A DNA stretch of 64,000 nucleotides from contig NZ_JAUCES010000005.1 of the NCBI RefSeq assembly GCF_030348825.1, positions 2,914,001 to 2,978,000 on the forward strand, given 5' to 3'. Of the stretch, positions 48,492-57,399 are shown in pieces (position 1 is the stretch's first letter; each line of letters starts with the position of its first letter). The notes under the pieces were generated by a model, which was given only the letters and a program-made list of their open reading frames with translations, was not told the origin of the DNA and did not search any database. Source of the stretch: Fictibacillus sp. b24 (lineage in GTDB: Bacteria > Bacillota > Bacilli > Bacillales > Fictibacillaceae). A program made the position numbers and the translations under genes.

Positions 48492-51368
48492 TTAATCTTT
48501 TGTTTGACTTGGTTCTTCTGGTATGAGAATATGTCCGTTTTTCTCTTTGTTCAACATCACTTGCAAAATAGATGACGTCAACTGGCTTGGCTGATACGGT
48601 TTGATCAAGTACCCTGCTGCACCTAAATTAAGTCCTCTTTGCTTTTCATCAAGTGCTGAGGAAATAAAGATTGGAATGTCCTTAGTGACCGGATTACTTT
48701 TTAGCGATTGGATTACTTGCCAGCCATCCATTTTACCTTCTAGTAAAATATCAAGAACGATCGCTTCTGGCTTCGTTTCTTCAACCATCTTCACTGCATC
48801 TTCACCATTGTTGAACTGCGCGATATGAAATCCGTGCTCCATTAACTCTTCCGTTATCAGTCCTGCGAGGTGCCTGTCATCCTCAATGATAATGATATCC
48901 ACCTTCTGCCCCTTCGTCTGAGTTAGTGAGGCATTCACATACACATCATCAATGACCGGGAACACTACGGTAAACGTACTTCCTTCACCTAAGTTGGATT
49001 CAACAGAGATATGACCTTGGTGTACTTTAACGATCTCTTTAACGATGGCAAGACCAAGTCCTGTACCGCCGATCTTCCTGCGGTCAGAGTTATCCACTCT
49101 GTAGAATTTCGTAAACAGATTACCAATCGCAGACTTAGGAATTCCAAGACCCTCATCTTTTATATCTATGATCAGATGATTTTCATTATTGCGTAAGGTG
49201 ACCAGAACTTTTCCGCCTTCAGGTGAATATTTTACAGCGTTAGAGATCAAGTTCATGAACACTTGAGAAAGCTTGTCTCGGTCACCGAATACCGATAGCT
49301 TTTCCGTTTGGACATCAATGTCAAACACGTGCTTTTCGCTATTCACCTTCTGAACATCAATTACGTCTTCAATAATCGGTAAGATAGAGTGATACTTCTT
49401 ATCGAACTCTTGATTACCGCTCTCCATTTTCTGAACGTCAAGAAAATCGTTTATCAGAGACGTAAGCCTGAAAGCCTCTTGGTGAATGGTCGTTAAGTAT
49501 TTCTTCTGCCGCTCTGGTTTTAACTCACGTGTCAGCATCAATTCTGTAAATCCAAGTACGCTCGACAAAGGCGTGCGGAGTTCGTGGCTGACAGTCGTTA
49601 CGAACTCTGACTTCATTTGATCGACTTCATATTCTTTTGTGATATCACGGTACACAATGACCGTACCGAGCTTCGTATCATTTTGAATAAGACTTTCTGA
49701 ATAGATTTGAATGACTCTCTTTACTTCACCTTCTAGTTCAAACACGTATGAGATGCCGATGTCGTTCTTTTCGTGAACCGCGTTCTCAATAAATGATAGA
49801 AGTTTATGAGCTCCATGAACCCTCCCTTTCAAACGGTTGGTCCACTCCTCAAAGCCCATGCTCGTTAATTGTTCCGGGTTATCGCAATTCATAAACTCAC
49901 AAAACTTTTGATTAGAAGAGATGATATTCCCGTCGTTATCAATAAGTTGAATTCCCTCATGAATGCTGTTCATTACATTTTTCATGGTAACACGCTGTTT
50001 CTCACTATCTTCATACAGCTTCAGTTTCTCTAGTGAAAGAGCAACTTGACGGGCTAGACCTTGGTATTCTGTTACCTCATCACACGAATAGGATGAACCT
50101 ATACGTGTAAGAACGATAACAGCCAAGATTTCACGTTTCCCTGAGAAAATAGGAATATATAAATCACCTGACTTAAACGGTGATTCAATATATCCTTTTT
50201 CTGATCGTGATGTATCTCTCATCACTTGATACGATAAGGTGCTTTCCTTTAGCCTGACTAACATTCCAGACTCAGGAAAGTGTTCTAAAAACTGAATTCG
50301 CTCACTATCTGACAGCCCTACAGTAGCTGTTTCGCTGCCATCAATCAACCAAATTAATCCTTTACTTGAATAAGTGATCTCCACCATGTTATTGACGATG
50401 CTCTTTAAAAGCTGATGCTTATCAAGTGTATTGGAAATGGAGTGAATAAAAGAGTTCATTCGGAGAAGCATCTTTTCATTCTGTTCCGTTGTCGATAGTG
50501 CTTCTCGAAGCTTTTCTTGCTGTTCGTTTAGTTCGTCCTGCTGAGCAGCCAGTTCTTCGTTCTGTGCGATCAGTTCTTGTTCATTATTTTGTATGCCTCT
50601 AATCATTTTTTCAAATGCTTGAGAGAGCACACCGATTTCATCGAGCCGGTCGGTGTAAGGAATTTTGTCTATATGATCACCCTTTGTGATTTGGGATGAA
50701 ACATTTGCGATCTCACGCAACGGACTTCCAAATCGTTTCACCATCATACGGATTAGCCCTAAAAAGGCGAGGACCATAAAGATTAGAAACGAAAAATAAA
50801 TAAGCTGACTCACACTTGTTTTTTGATCTTTCTTACTGTATGTCTCGTCAATATCTTCCTGAATATCAACTTTGTAATTTTCTAAGGATGAGAGCACATT
50901 ATTTACTTTCTGTGTCCCGCCATCTTGTTGAGACATTTTAACAATTTCATCGATCTGTCCGTTTCTTCTGAATTCGATGGCTTTTGGCAGCAACTCATTG
51001 AAATAACTGTCCGTGAACAGCCTTACTTCGGCTAAAATTTCTTCGTCTTTATCAGAGTTGTATTTCTTTTCAAACGTCACAAGATCTGCCTTGATCTGTT
51101 CTTCCTTCTTTCCGATCTGCTCAATAAATGCTTCGGATCCAAACGCAAAATAGCCTCTCGAGTCAAACATGATCGAGTTTAAGTTCTCTTTCATGTTTGA
51201 TACAAAATTTAATTTCTCTTGTTTTGCCGAAATCGCGTGATCAAGGGAGTTCGTTAAGTTTACATGGTAAAGCCTCAGCGATACCATTCCAGCAAGAAGC
51301 AAAAACACAAACACTAAGTTGATGATAATTACTTGCCTGCCCAAGCTTCGTCTAAAATAATTACTCAC
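48492..51368 (-). CDS. Hybrid sensor histidine kinase (4-helix sensor, HAMP, GAF, PAS, HisKA, HATPase, REC)
   Basis: The protein is 958 aa. Order: span 1 (about 13-33), helical extracellular sensor (about 35-180), span 2 (about 187-207), HAMP, a Gln/Glu coiled coil (EELAAQQDELNEQQEKL), GAF (about 310-450), PAS (about 460-580), HisKA with FVTTVSHELRTPLSSVLGF, HATPase (NLISNAVKYSPEGG; GTGLGLAIVKEIV) and a C-terminal receiver (IIIEDDRHL; IVLDILLEGKMDG; IKPYQ). All catalytic residues are present. GTG start at 51368 overlaps the response regulator gene by 8 nt. Last gene of the operon; it probably senses the envelope and passes phosphate to the operon's regulators. Confidence 0.95.
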   Translation of the reverse strand: MSNYFRRSLGRQVIIINLVFVFLLLAGMVSLRLYHVNLTNSLDHAISAKQEKLNFVSNMKENLNSIMFDSRGYFAFGSEAFIEQIGKKEEQIKADLVTFEKKYNSDKDEEILAEVRLFTDSYFNELLPKAIEFRRNGQIDEIVKMSQQDGGTQKVNNVLSSLENYKVDIQEDIDETYSKKDQKTSVSQLIYFSFLIFMVLAFLGLIRMMVKRFGSPLREIANVSSQITKGDHIDKIPYTDRLDEIGVLSQAFEKMIRGIQNNEQELIAQNEELAAQQDELNEQQEKLREALSTTEQNEKMLLRMNSFIHSISNTLDKHQLLKSIVNNMVEITYSSKGLIWLIDGSETATVGLSDSERIQFLEHFPESGMLVRLKESTLSYQVMRDTSRSEKGYIESPFKSGDLYIPIFSGKREILAVIVLTRIGSSYSCDEVTEYQGLARQVALSLEKLKLYEDSEKQRVTMKNVMNSIHEGIQLIDNDGNIISSNQKFCEFMNCDNPEQLTSMGFEEWTNRLKGRVHGAHKLLSFIENAVHEKNDIGISYVFELEGEVKRVIQIYSESLIQNDTKLGTVIVYRDITKEYEVDQMKSEFVTTVSHELRTPLSSVLGFTELMLTRELKPERQKKYLTTIHQEAFRLTSLINDFLDVQKMESGNQEFDKKYHSILPIIEDVIDVQKVNSEKHVFDIDVQTEKLSVFGDRDKLSQVFMNLISNAVKYSPEGGKVLVTLRNNENHLIIDIKDEGLGIPKSAIGNLFTKFYRVDNSDRRKIGGTGLGLAIVKEIVKVHQGHISVESNLGEGSTFTVVFPVIDDVYVNASLTQTKGQKVDIIIIEDDRHLAGLITEELMEHGFHIAQFNNGEDAVKMVEETKPEAIVLDILLEGKMDGWQVIQSLKSNPVTKDIPIFISSALDEKQRGLNLGAAGYLIKPYQPSQLTSSILQVMLNKEKNGHILIPEEPSQTKD

Positions 51369-51726
51369 CTAAGATCTCCCCTATCGTTTCAATGAGCTGC
51401 TGCGGACTGAACGGCTTTGACATGAAGTAATCAGCCCCCGCTTCCTTCATCCGTTCCCGGTCCGATTGTTGATTTTTTGCTGAAAGAATCATCATCTTAA
51501 TCTCTTTCTTTTTTAATACCGTCCTCGTTTTCTCAACAACCTCAAGCCCTGTCATACGCGGCATCATATAATCCAATATGACAAGATCGTAGTCGTTCTC
51601 TGACAGTCTTTCATACGCTTCCTGACCGTCTGCTGCCTCATCAATCTCATATCCTTCGTCTTCTAGCGTATCAAGAACGAGCATGCGTAAAATTTCTTCA
51701 TCCTCTGCCAAAAGAATTCTCGCCAT
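51361..51726 (-). CDS. Stand-alone response regulator receiver (CheY-like)
   Basis: The protein is 121 aa, a receiver domain only: ILLAEDEEILRML (acidic pair), LVILDYMMPRMTG (phosphoacceptor), MILSAKN (Ser at the switch position) and MSKPFSPQQL (Lys). No output domain, so it must act through protein contact or pass phosphate on. GGAGG lies in the end of the upstream gene, 3 nt away, and its own end overlaps the kinase start. Confidence 0.95.
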   Translation of the reverse strand: MARILLAEDEEILRMLVLDTLEDEGYEIDEAADGQEAYERLSENDYDLVILDYMMPRMTGLEVVEKTRTVLKKKEIKMMILSAKNQQSDRERMKEAGADYFMSKPFSPQQLIETIGEILGE

Positions 51727-51729
51727 GGA

Positions 51730-54700
51730 TCATTCCTCCGATCCCTTCACTTTTTCATACGTTTTCTGCAATTCATAATAAGACTGTTTCAGCCGTTCAT
51801 GATACAGAGGTTCGTTCCACTCATCCCAACGATATTTCTTTGTTTTTTGAAGGGGAATAACACCATCTTCCGCGACTGGAAGAGAGTCACCGACCTTTTT
51901 CCCAGCCTCTTTGTAAGTGAATGCAGCAATCGCAAAACCATCTGTTTTTTCACTTGCACTTAACGTTCCTTTCCACATGTCTCCCATCACTTCATGCAGA
52001 CTAGGATCTTTCACGTTTAACAGTAGCCATGGAATCCGAAGTTCTACGATTCCTTCTTTTTCATTCACACTTATATCTGTAAGAGAATCATAGTTTTTAA
52101 GAGCTGGGTTTCCATTTACGAAATGCAGTTTCCCTGTTTCAAACGACTGGAATGGTATTACTTCCTTCGTACTCGGAATCGTAAGCTCTTTATTTAAAGC
52201 CATTATGATGGGATGATAGACGCCATTATTCTTCTTGCTCGCATAATCTTTGTGTTCAATCATGTTAAGCTCATGACCATATAAGTAATAGTTAGCATCA
52301 TAATAACTGTCAATAAGTATTCTAGATTCCTTTGTATTCACGAGGTTGATTGCAAATTCAGCCCCAGCATCCGTTTGGACTGACCCATTTGGCGAGGACA
52401 TCTGTCCTTGATCAGGAATCGTATCTACTAAAATCGTTGTATTTAATTTCTCTGAATCTATTATTCCGTTATAATCAACCCGCATATATACATATCGGTT
52501 GTCACTCGTTACATATAAAGACTTTAAGTTCTTATTTACAGAAGCGTTTTTTTGATATGGCGCTATGCCTACCCAGTCCTCAACTTCACCGTCAACCTTG
52601 ATGTGGGACTCTGGATCAAACGAAAGCAGCCCGAACTGCTGTTCATTCGTTTGAGCGTTCGACCAGAACGGTCGTCTGTCTGGATTGTCAAAGTCCATCG
52701 TGTTCCACGTACGCTTAAACCATTCATCCTGCCACGTGAATACCATACCGCCCGCCATCTTCTCTTCCACGATGTCTTCAAACAGCCTCGTATCAATCTT
52801 GCCCTGCTCTTTTTCGGAATGGTGACCTTGGTTCCAACCAAATGCGTTCTCATGCGTAATGCCTCTCGAGCTTGGAACCCCAAATTCCGCAACAACGACT
52901 GGCATCTCATGTATCTTTCTCAAATCGTTTAAATACCCTGCGTAGTTGTTTTTCTTTCCGCGATGATCCACATACTCCAGATACTTTTTCTCGTAGTTTA
53001 AAAAGTCAGGATAATACGGATAGACATGATAAGATGCAAAATACCCTGATTTAAAAGAATTCTGTGGCTTAATCACGTTCGGATCCACTGAGACCATATC
53101 TTCTTTATCAAAAGGTTCAGCAGGATGCTTTAGCGTATCTGTCGTTACCCAGTTCACATGACTCACAGCGTGCTGCCAGTTATACGTGTCCGTCTCATAC
53201 TTTGTCGTATAATTCAGCATGGACGCCAGCCAGCTTTCAAATGGAGAAGCGTTAGCACTTGAAAAATAGTCTCCACTATAGCTGATGTTTTCCTGATGTT
53301 TCTCATTGGTTGAAACGACGACTTCAGGGTCCCATTCCACACCAAGGATATATCCTAGAACATATTGTGAGATATTGTTTCGATATTCGCCGCCAGCATG
53401 CCCTGGTACTTTTGGGATAGAAGCATTTCCGTTAACAATATCCACGACATTCTTGATTTCCTTCTTGAACGTATCGGTAACTTCAGGTGCATAGACATCT
53501 TGTTTAACCAACAACTGATCCTCATTTACCCACACGCCATGAAAAAGGAACAACGGTTTTTTGGCAATCTTGTTGTACTCATAAAAAGCCTCATAAAAGC
53601 CTGGCGGGTGGATCGTATAAACTCGGATAGCATTCGCGTTCATCTCACCAATCCGTTTGAACCACCGGAAGTATTCACTCTTAGAGATTGCTGTCTCTCC
53701 TGGGAAACTGCCAGGTTGGGCAATTCCCATGTTCACCCCTTTTATCAGTATGTCTTCCCATTTTCCATTCTGAAGAACTTGAAGATAATCCCCTTCTGCT
53801 CTTGCGTTGATCTTAATGTCATTCTTTTCTTCAACCTCAACACTTTGCTTGCTTCCATTAACAGGCCGGTCATTCTGTAAGATCGACTTCATTAAAGGCA
53901 AATACACTTTCCAATAGAACGTACTTCCCTGGCCGTCATCCAGCGCAAACTTTTGTTTAATCCAACTGATTCCCCATGTTTGATACAGTTCTGGAAGCTC
54001 CGCTTGATCAGCGTAATCTCCAGCAAAATAAGTAGCTTGATACGCAGCGTTTTGATGATGAATGATTGCTGGGAACACGGCAGGAATCTGGTATTTCTGA
54101 AGCTTTTCTTTCCCTGAATCACTTAACTTTAGTTCGTACTTGGCCATGACTTCTTCTTCAGAAAATGATTTTACGATATCAAACCAATAATGATAAGGAA
54201 CAGAAACATCTAAACCGTACGTTTTCTCTCCATTCTTCGTAAAGAAGAACGATGCACCTTTTTCCTTCATGTCACGATCTTCTAAAACAACCATCTCGCC
54301 TCTTTCATGAACAAACAGCATGCCGCCATCTTTGAATGTCCACTCGTCATATCGTTCTTCGTAGTTCTTCTTCACCCATGACGGAACTTCTTTGCCGTTT
54401 AAATCTTTGAAATATCTGCCGATCCAGCCGGACCATTCCACGTTTAACAACTCGGAGATCCCTTCACGCGCTTCTTTTCCTGTCGGACTCGCGAATGTGT
54501 TAAATTCGGCGATCAGGTCTGTTTTTCCTGACATCACAGCACTTCTGATGTTCTCGACTTCTTTATTGGTCAAACCGCCGTCGACACTCGGTTTGTTATC
54601 TTGATCAATCCATTCCACGCCATAACTGTCCGCTATATAAAGGATTTTAGGCTTCTCTTCCTTATGAAACGGTGGTACAGAGCGGCTAAAATGTTTCGTC

Positions 54701-54930
54701 TCATCGTACGCTTCTCCATACATGTTCTGAACCTTCATATGGTTTAACGCCCATACTAACCCACTATGCTCACGGTACGTCTCTTCTTTCACGGTTTTAT
54801 CCACGATCGCGACGTTCATTTCTTTTTCTTGTTTCAACCACCACACCCAAAACGGCGAAGTTATGAGTGCGATAACGAGAAAAATAAAGAGCAAAAAGAA
54901 ACGTTTCCTTGATTTCTGCTGTGTATTCAT
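51730..54930 (-). CDS. Membrane-anchored glycoside hydrolase-like protein
   Basis: The protein is 1066 aa from the ATG at 54930 (GGGGG upstream), overlapping the glycosyltransferase stop by 4 nt. It has an N-terminal anchor (residues about 10-33, FFLLFIFLVIALITSPFWVW), an extracellular domain with a glutamine-amidotransferase/ThuA-like flavour (ILYIADSYGVEWIDQDNKPS), a TIM barrel of glycosidase type (about 400-800: LIKGVNMGIAQPGSFPGE; NANAIRVYTIHPPGFYEAF; acid pair candidates in PVVVAEFGVPSS and GMVFTWQDEW) and a C-terminal CBM9-like part (HIKVDGEVEDWVGIAPYQ). It probably trims or modifies the polymer made by the adjacent glycosyltransferase. Confidence 0.8.
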   Translation of the reverse strand: MNTQQKSRKRFFLLFIFLVIALITSPFWVWWLKQEKEMNVAIVDKTVKEETYREHSGLVWALNHMKVQNMYGEAYDETKHFSRSVPPFHKEEKPKILYIADSYGVEWIDQDNKPSVDGGLTNKEVENIRSAVMSGKTDLIAEFNTFASPTGKEAREGISELLNVEWSGWIGRYFKDLNGKEVPSWVKKNYEERYDEWTFKDGGMLFVHERGEMVVLEDRDMKEKGASFFFTKNGEKTYGLDVSVPYHYWFDIVKSFSEEEVMAKYELKLSDSGKEKLQKYQIPAVFPAIIHHQNAAYQATYFAGDYADQAELPELYQTWGISWIKQKFALDDGQGSTFYWKVYLPLMKSILQNDRPVNGSKQSVEVEEKNDIKINARAEGDYLQVLQNGKWEDILIKGVNMGIAQPGSFPGETAISKSEYFRWFKRIGEMNANAIRVYTIHPPGFYEAFYEYNKIAKKPLFLFHGVWVNEDQLLVKQDVYAPEVTDTFKKEIKNVVDIVNGNASIPKVPGHAGGEYRNNISQYVLGYILGVEWDPEVVVSTNEKHQENISYSGDYFSSANASPFESWLASMLNYTTKYETDTYNWQHAVSHVNWVTTDTLKHPAEPFDKEDMVSVDPNVIKPQNSFKSGYFASYHVYPYYPDFLNYEKKYLEYVDHRGKKNNYAGYLNDLRKIHEMPVVVAEFGVPSSRGITHENAFGWNQGHHSEKEQGKIDTRLFEDIVEEKMAGGMVFTWQDEWFKRTWNTMDFDNPDRRPFWSNAQTNEQQFGLLSFDPESHIKVDGEVEDWVGIAPYQKNASVNKNLKSLYVTSDNRYVYMRVDYNGIIDSEKLNTTILVDTIPDQGQMSSPNGSVQTDAGAEFAINLVNTKESRILIDSYYDANYYLYGHELNMIEHKDYASKKNNGVYHPIIMALNKELTIPSTKEVIPFQSFETGKLHFVNGNPALKNYDSLTDISVNEKEGIVELRIPWLLLNVKDPSLHEVMGDMWKGTLSASEKTDGFAIAAFTYKEAGKKVGDSLPVAEDGVIPLQKTKKYRWDEWNEPLYHERLKQSYYELQKTYEKVKGSEE

Positions 54931-56363
54931 TGTGAAATTCCCCCGGATATCCCTTTTCGCTTCATTTCTCCCCATGACTTCTTACCTCTGATCGCTTGGA
55001 TCAACCCCTGGCAGCGCCAAACAACGGTTAACGGACGATACCAAAGCGTTTCCGTTAGAGAGTAGCCGAACAATTTTACAATGTCTGAGATTTTTGGATA
55101 TTTTCTTAGACTCCACTCTTCTAAAATGACTGCTCCCATTGACGAAAGTGAACCTATCAGAACGGATAACAGGAAAAATAGCAAAGCCATTTCGATATAG
55201 ATTCCTCCTAGAAAAAAGGAGAGGATGACAAACAGGTAACCACATAGTTCTACAACAGGGCCAGCCAGTTCAATCAGCCAAAAGTATGGAAGTGAGACCA
55301 TCCCGATTGAACCGTATTTAGGGTTAAAAAGCATCTTCTTATGAATCCATAGACTATCGAACAATCCTCTATGCCAGCGGTTTCTCTGTCTGTGCAAATA
55401 CTTCAGCTCTTCTGGAGCCTCTGTCCAGCAGACTGGATCTGGCACATAAACGATCTTTTTATTTTCTTTTTTATCTTTGATCAGCTTCTGAAGACGAACG
55501 ACAAGCTCCATGTCTTCTCCGACCGTATCACGCTTATAACCGCCTGCTTCGATCACCCATTTTTTCGAAAACACGCCAAAGGCACCAGAGATGATCAAAA
55601 GCCAGTTATACCGGCTGAGGCCGATGCGTCCCATCAAGAATGCACGCAAATATTCAATCACCTGCATGATGACAATCGGATTTCTTGACAGACCGATGCT
55701 CTCTACTTGCCCCTCATGGATATCGCATCCGTTTGCGATTCGGATACTTCCGCCAGACGCGATCACCGTCTCATCTGAATCAATGATCGGTTTCATCACT
55801 TTTAGAAAGGCATCACGTTCAAGTACAGAATCACCATCCAACGAACAAAAATACGGATAGCTCGAGACATTAAGACCAGCGTTCAGTGCATCCGCTTTTC
55901 CGCCGTTCAACTTATCTACTAGCCATAGATTCGGATAGATAACAGATTGATAGACCCCTTTTATGGTCATGGTCTCGAGTCTTGTCTGAATGACCTTTTT
56001 CACCTTTTTCATCTGAAAGTGTTCGATCACCGTTTCAACCGTTCGGTCATTAGAACCATCGTTCACAACGATTACTTCAAACTCCGGATAGTTAATGCTT
56101 AAGAGCGAACGGACGCTTCCTTTGATTCCGAGTTCTTCGTTATACGCAGGCACGATAATTGAAACGGGTTTCGTGTAGCTCGCATCCATGTAATCTTCAT
56201 ACCGCTCGAATGAGTCGATCTTCTCCTCACGCTTCAACTGGAAAGCGGCAAGAACAAAAAGCAGACCATAAAAGAGAACAACCCCTGACATATAAAACAA
56301 AATAAACCAGCCAAAGACCCGAAGCAGTTCGAGCCATAACTGACTAATAACTGTAACCATCAT
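54927..56363 (-). CDS. Processive family 2 glycosyltransferase (BcsA/IcaA/hyaluronan synthase-like)
   Basis: The protein is 478 aa: one N-terminal span, cytoplasmic GT-A domain and about four C-terminal spans. The D,D,D,QxxRW motifs of processive synthases are complete: VVNDGSND, SLDGDSVLE, VGEDMELVVRL and RQRNRWHRGLFD. It should build and export a beta-linked polysaccharide from UDP- or GDP-sugars. No PilZ domain is visible, so control by c-di-GMP, if any, would run through partners. Start overlaps the HEAT-like gene by 20 nt. Confidence 0.93.
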   Translation of the reverse strand: MMVTVISQLWLELLRVFGWFILFYMSGVVLFYGLLFVLAAFQLKREEKIDSFERYEDYMDASYTKPVSIIVPAYNEELGIKGSVRSLLSINYPEFEVIVVNDGSNDRTVETVIEHFQMKKVKKVIQTRLETMTIKGVYQSVIYPNLWLVDKLNGGKADALNAGLNVSSYPYFCSLDGDSVLERDAFLKVMKPIIDSDETVIASGGSIRIANGCDIHEGQVESIGLSRNPIVIMQVIEYLRAFLMGRIGLSRYNWLLIISGAFGVFSKKWVIEAGGYKRDTVGEDMELVVRLQKLIKDKKENKKIVYVPDPVCWTEAPEELKYLHRQRNRWHRGLFDSLWIHKKMLFNPKYGSIGMVSLPYFWLIELAGPVVELCGYLFVILSFFLGGIYIEMALLFFLLSVLIGSLSSMGAVILEEWSLRKYPKISDIVKLFGYSLTETLWYRPLTVVWRCQGLIQAIRGKKSWGEMKRKGISGGISQ

Positions 56364-57399
56364 CTATTCCTCTCTCGATCCATTCAGAAGCCATATCACG
56401 GGCAAACGTATCGTCACTCGTAAAGCGAATATCATATAATCGTTCAAGTCCATCTGTATAACTTAAAAAAGCTTTTGCGGCTTGAGCACGCACCATCCAA
56501 GATGAATCTCGAATAAGGGTATCCAGAACATCAAGACCGTTTACAACCCGTGTCTTGCCGATTACTTTCGCTGCCATCAATCGCTCTTCCCACTGATCAG
56601 ATCGGGCGAATTGTTCAACGACATCTGAATCGGACAGGTACCCAACCTCTCCGATCGCCTTCATAGAGCGGATACGAATCTCAAAGCTTTCATCACTCAA
56701 CTGACTTTCTAAGAACAGAACAAAATCTAGTTTCTTTTGAATGCCGATCATATCGATGATGGCAAGCTTCAAGCGGTCAGGATACAACAGATAATCATCG
56801 ACAATTCTAATGAACGTCTTTTCGTTCATCCGATTTAAGATGCTTCTGTATTCTAAAACGGACAACGGAACAGCTACGGATTGGAACAGCTCAGATAATG
56901 CATCATCTTGATTGTTAGACAAACAACGAAAGATAATCAGCTTTTCTTCTTTTGTTGTCTTTTCATCACTTAACATTTGTTTCAGCACTTCCGATAACGC
57001 TCTCATCCTAAATCCATCAATTTTATATAAAACGTTCATCCTGCTGCTCCATTTATTCTGATGAAGGACCACTTTATATCGGTCGTGAAAGAGTTCATCG
57101 GCTAATTGTGAGATGCGCTCTTTTCCGTCTCCTTCAATTACGGTTGAATATTCGGTTAATAGTCGTTCAATTGCGATATATTTAATACTTGAATCTGGCA
57201 CAAGGTGACGAGAGTTCTGTTGCTGATATAAATAAGCATAGACCGTCTTATGGATTTGCTCCATGTAGTTTTTTATCTCTTTTTCTTGAGAAATCTCAAA
57301 TGCCTTTTTGATTACCAAATATAAAAACATACCGGTTAAAGCACTTAATAAAGCAATGGCCATCCATACTAGGAGCAAAATCTCTTGTGAAAGCATCAT
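56344..57399 (-). CDS. Membrane protein with HEAT-like repeats
   Basis: The protein is 351 aa: one N-terminal span (LLLVWMAIALLSALTGMFLYLVI), then an all-helical cytosolic part. The C-terminal half has HEAT/PBS-lyase-like repeats (EIRIRSMKAIGEVGYLSDSD; EERLMAAKVIGKTRVVNGLD; WMVRAQAAKAFLSYTDG). Such repeats serve as protein scaffolds. It starts inside the end of the diguanylate cyclase gene (overlap of 4 nt) and ends inside the glycosyltransferase start, so it probably links signal protein and synthase. Confidence 0.8.
   Translation of the reverse strand: MMLSQEILLLVWMAIALLSALTGMFLYLVIKKAFEISQEKEIKNYMEQIHKTVYAYLYQQQNSRHLVPDSSIKYIAIERLLTEYSTVIEGDGKERISQLADELFHDRYKVVLHQNKWSSRMNVLYKIDGFRMRALSEVLKQMLSDEKTTKEEKLIIFRCLSNNQDDALSELFQSVAVPLSVLEYRSILNRMNEKTFIRIVDDYLLYPDRLKLAIIDMIGIQKKLDFVLFLESQLSDESFEIRIRSMKAIGEVGYLSDSDVVEQFARSDQWEERLMAAKVIGKTRVVNGLDVLDTLIRDSSWMVRAQAAKAFLSYTDGLERLYDIRFTSDDTFARDMASEWIERGIDDGYSY

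Noticed and set aside
52350-52932. Open frames antisense to the glycosidase-like gene
   Set aside because: The minus-strand gene has full-length domain structure; the antisense frames have no motifs or ribosome binding sites.
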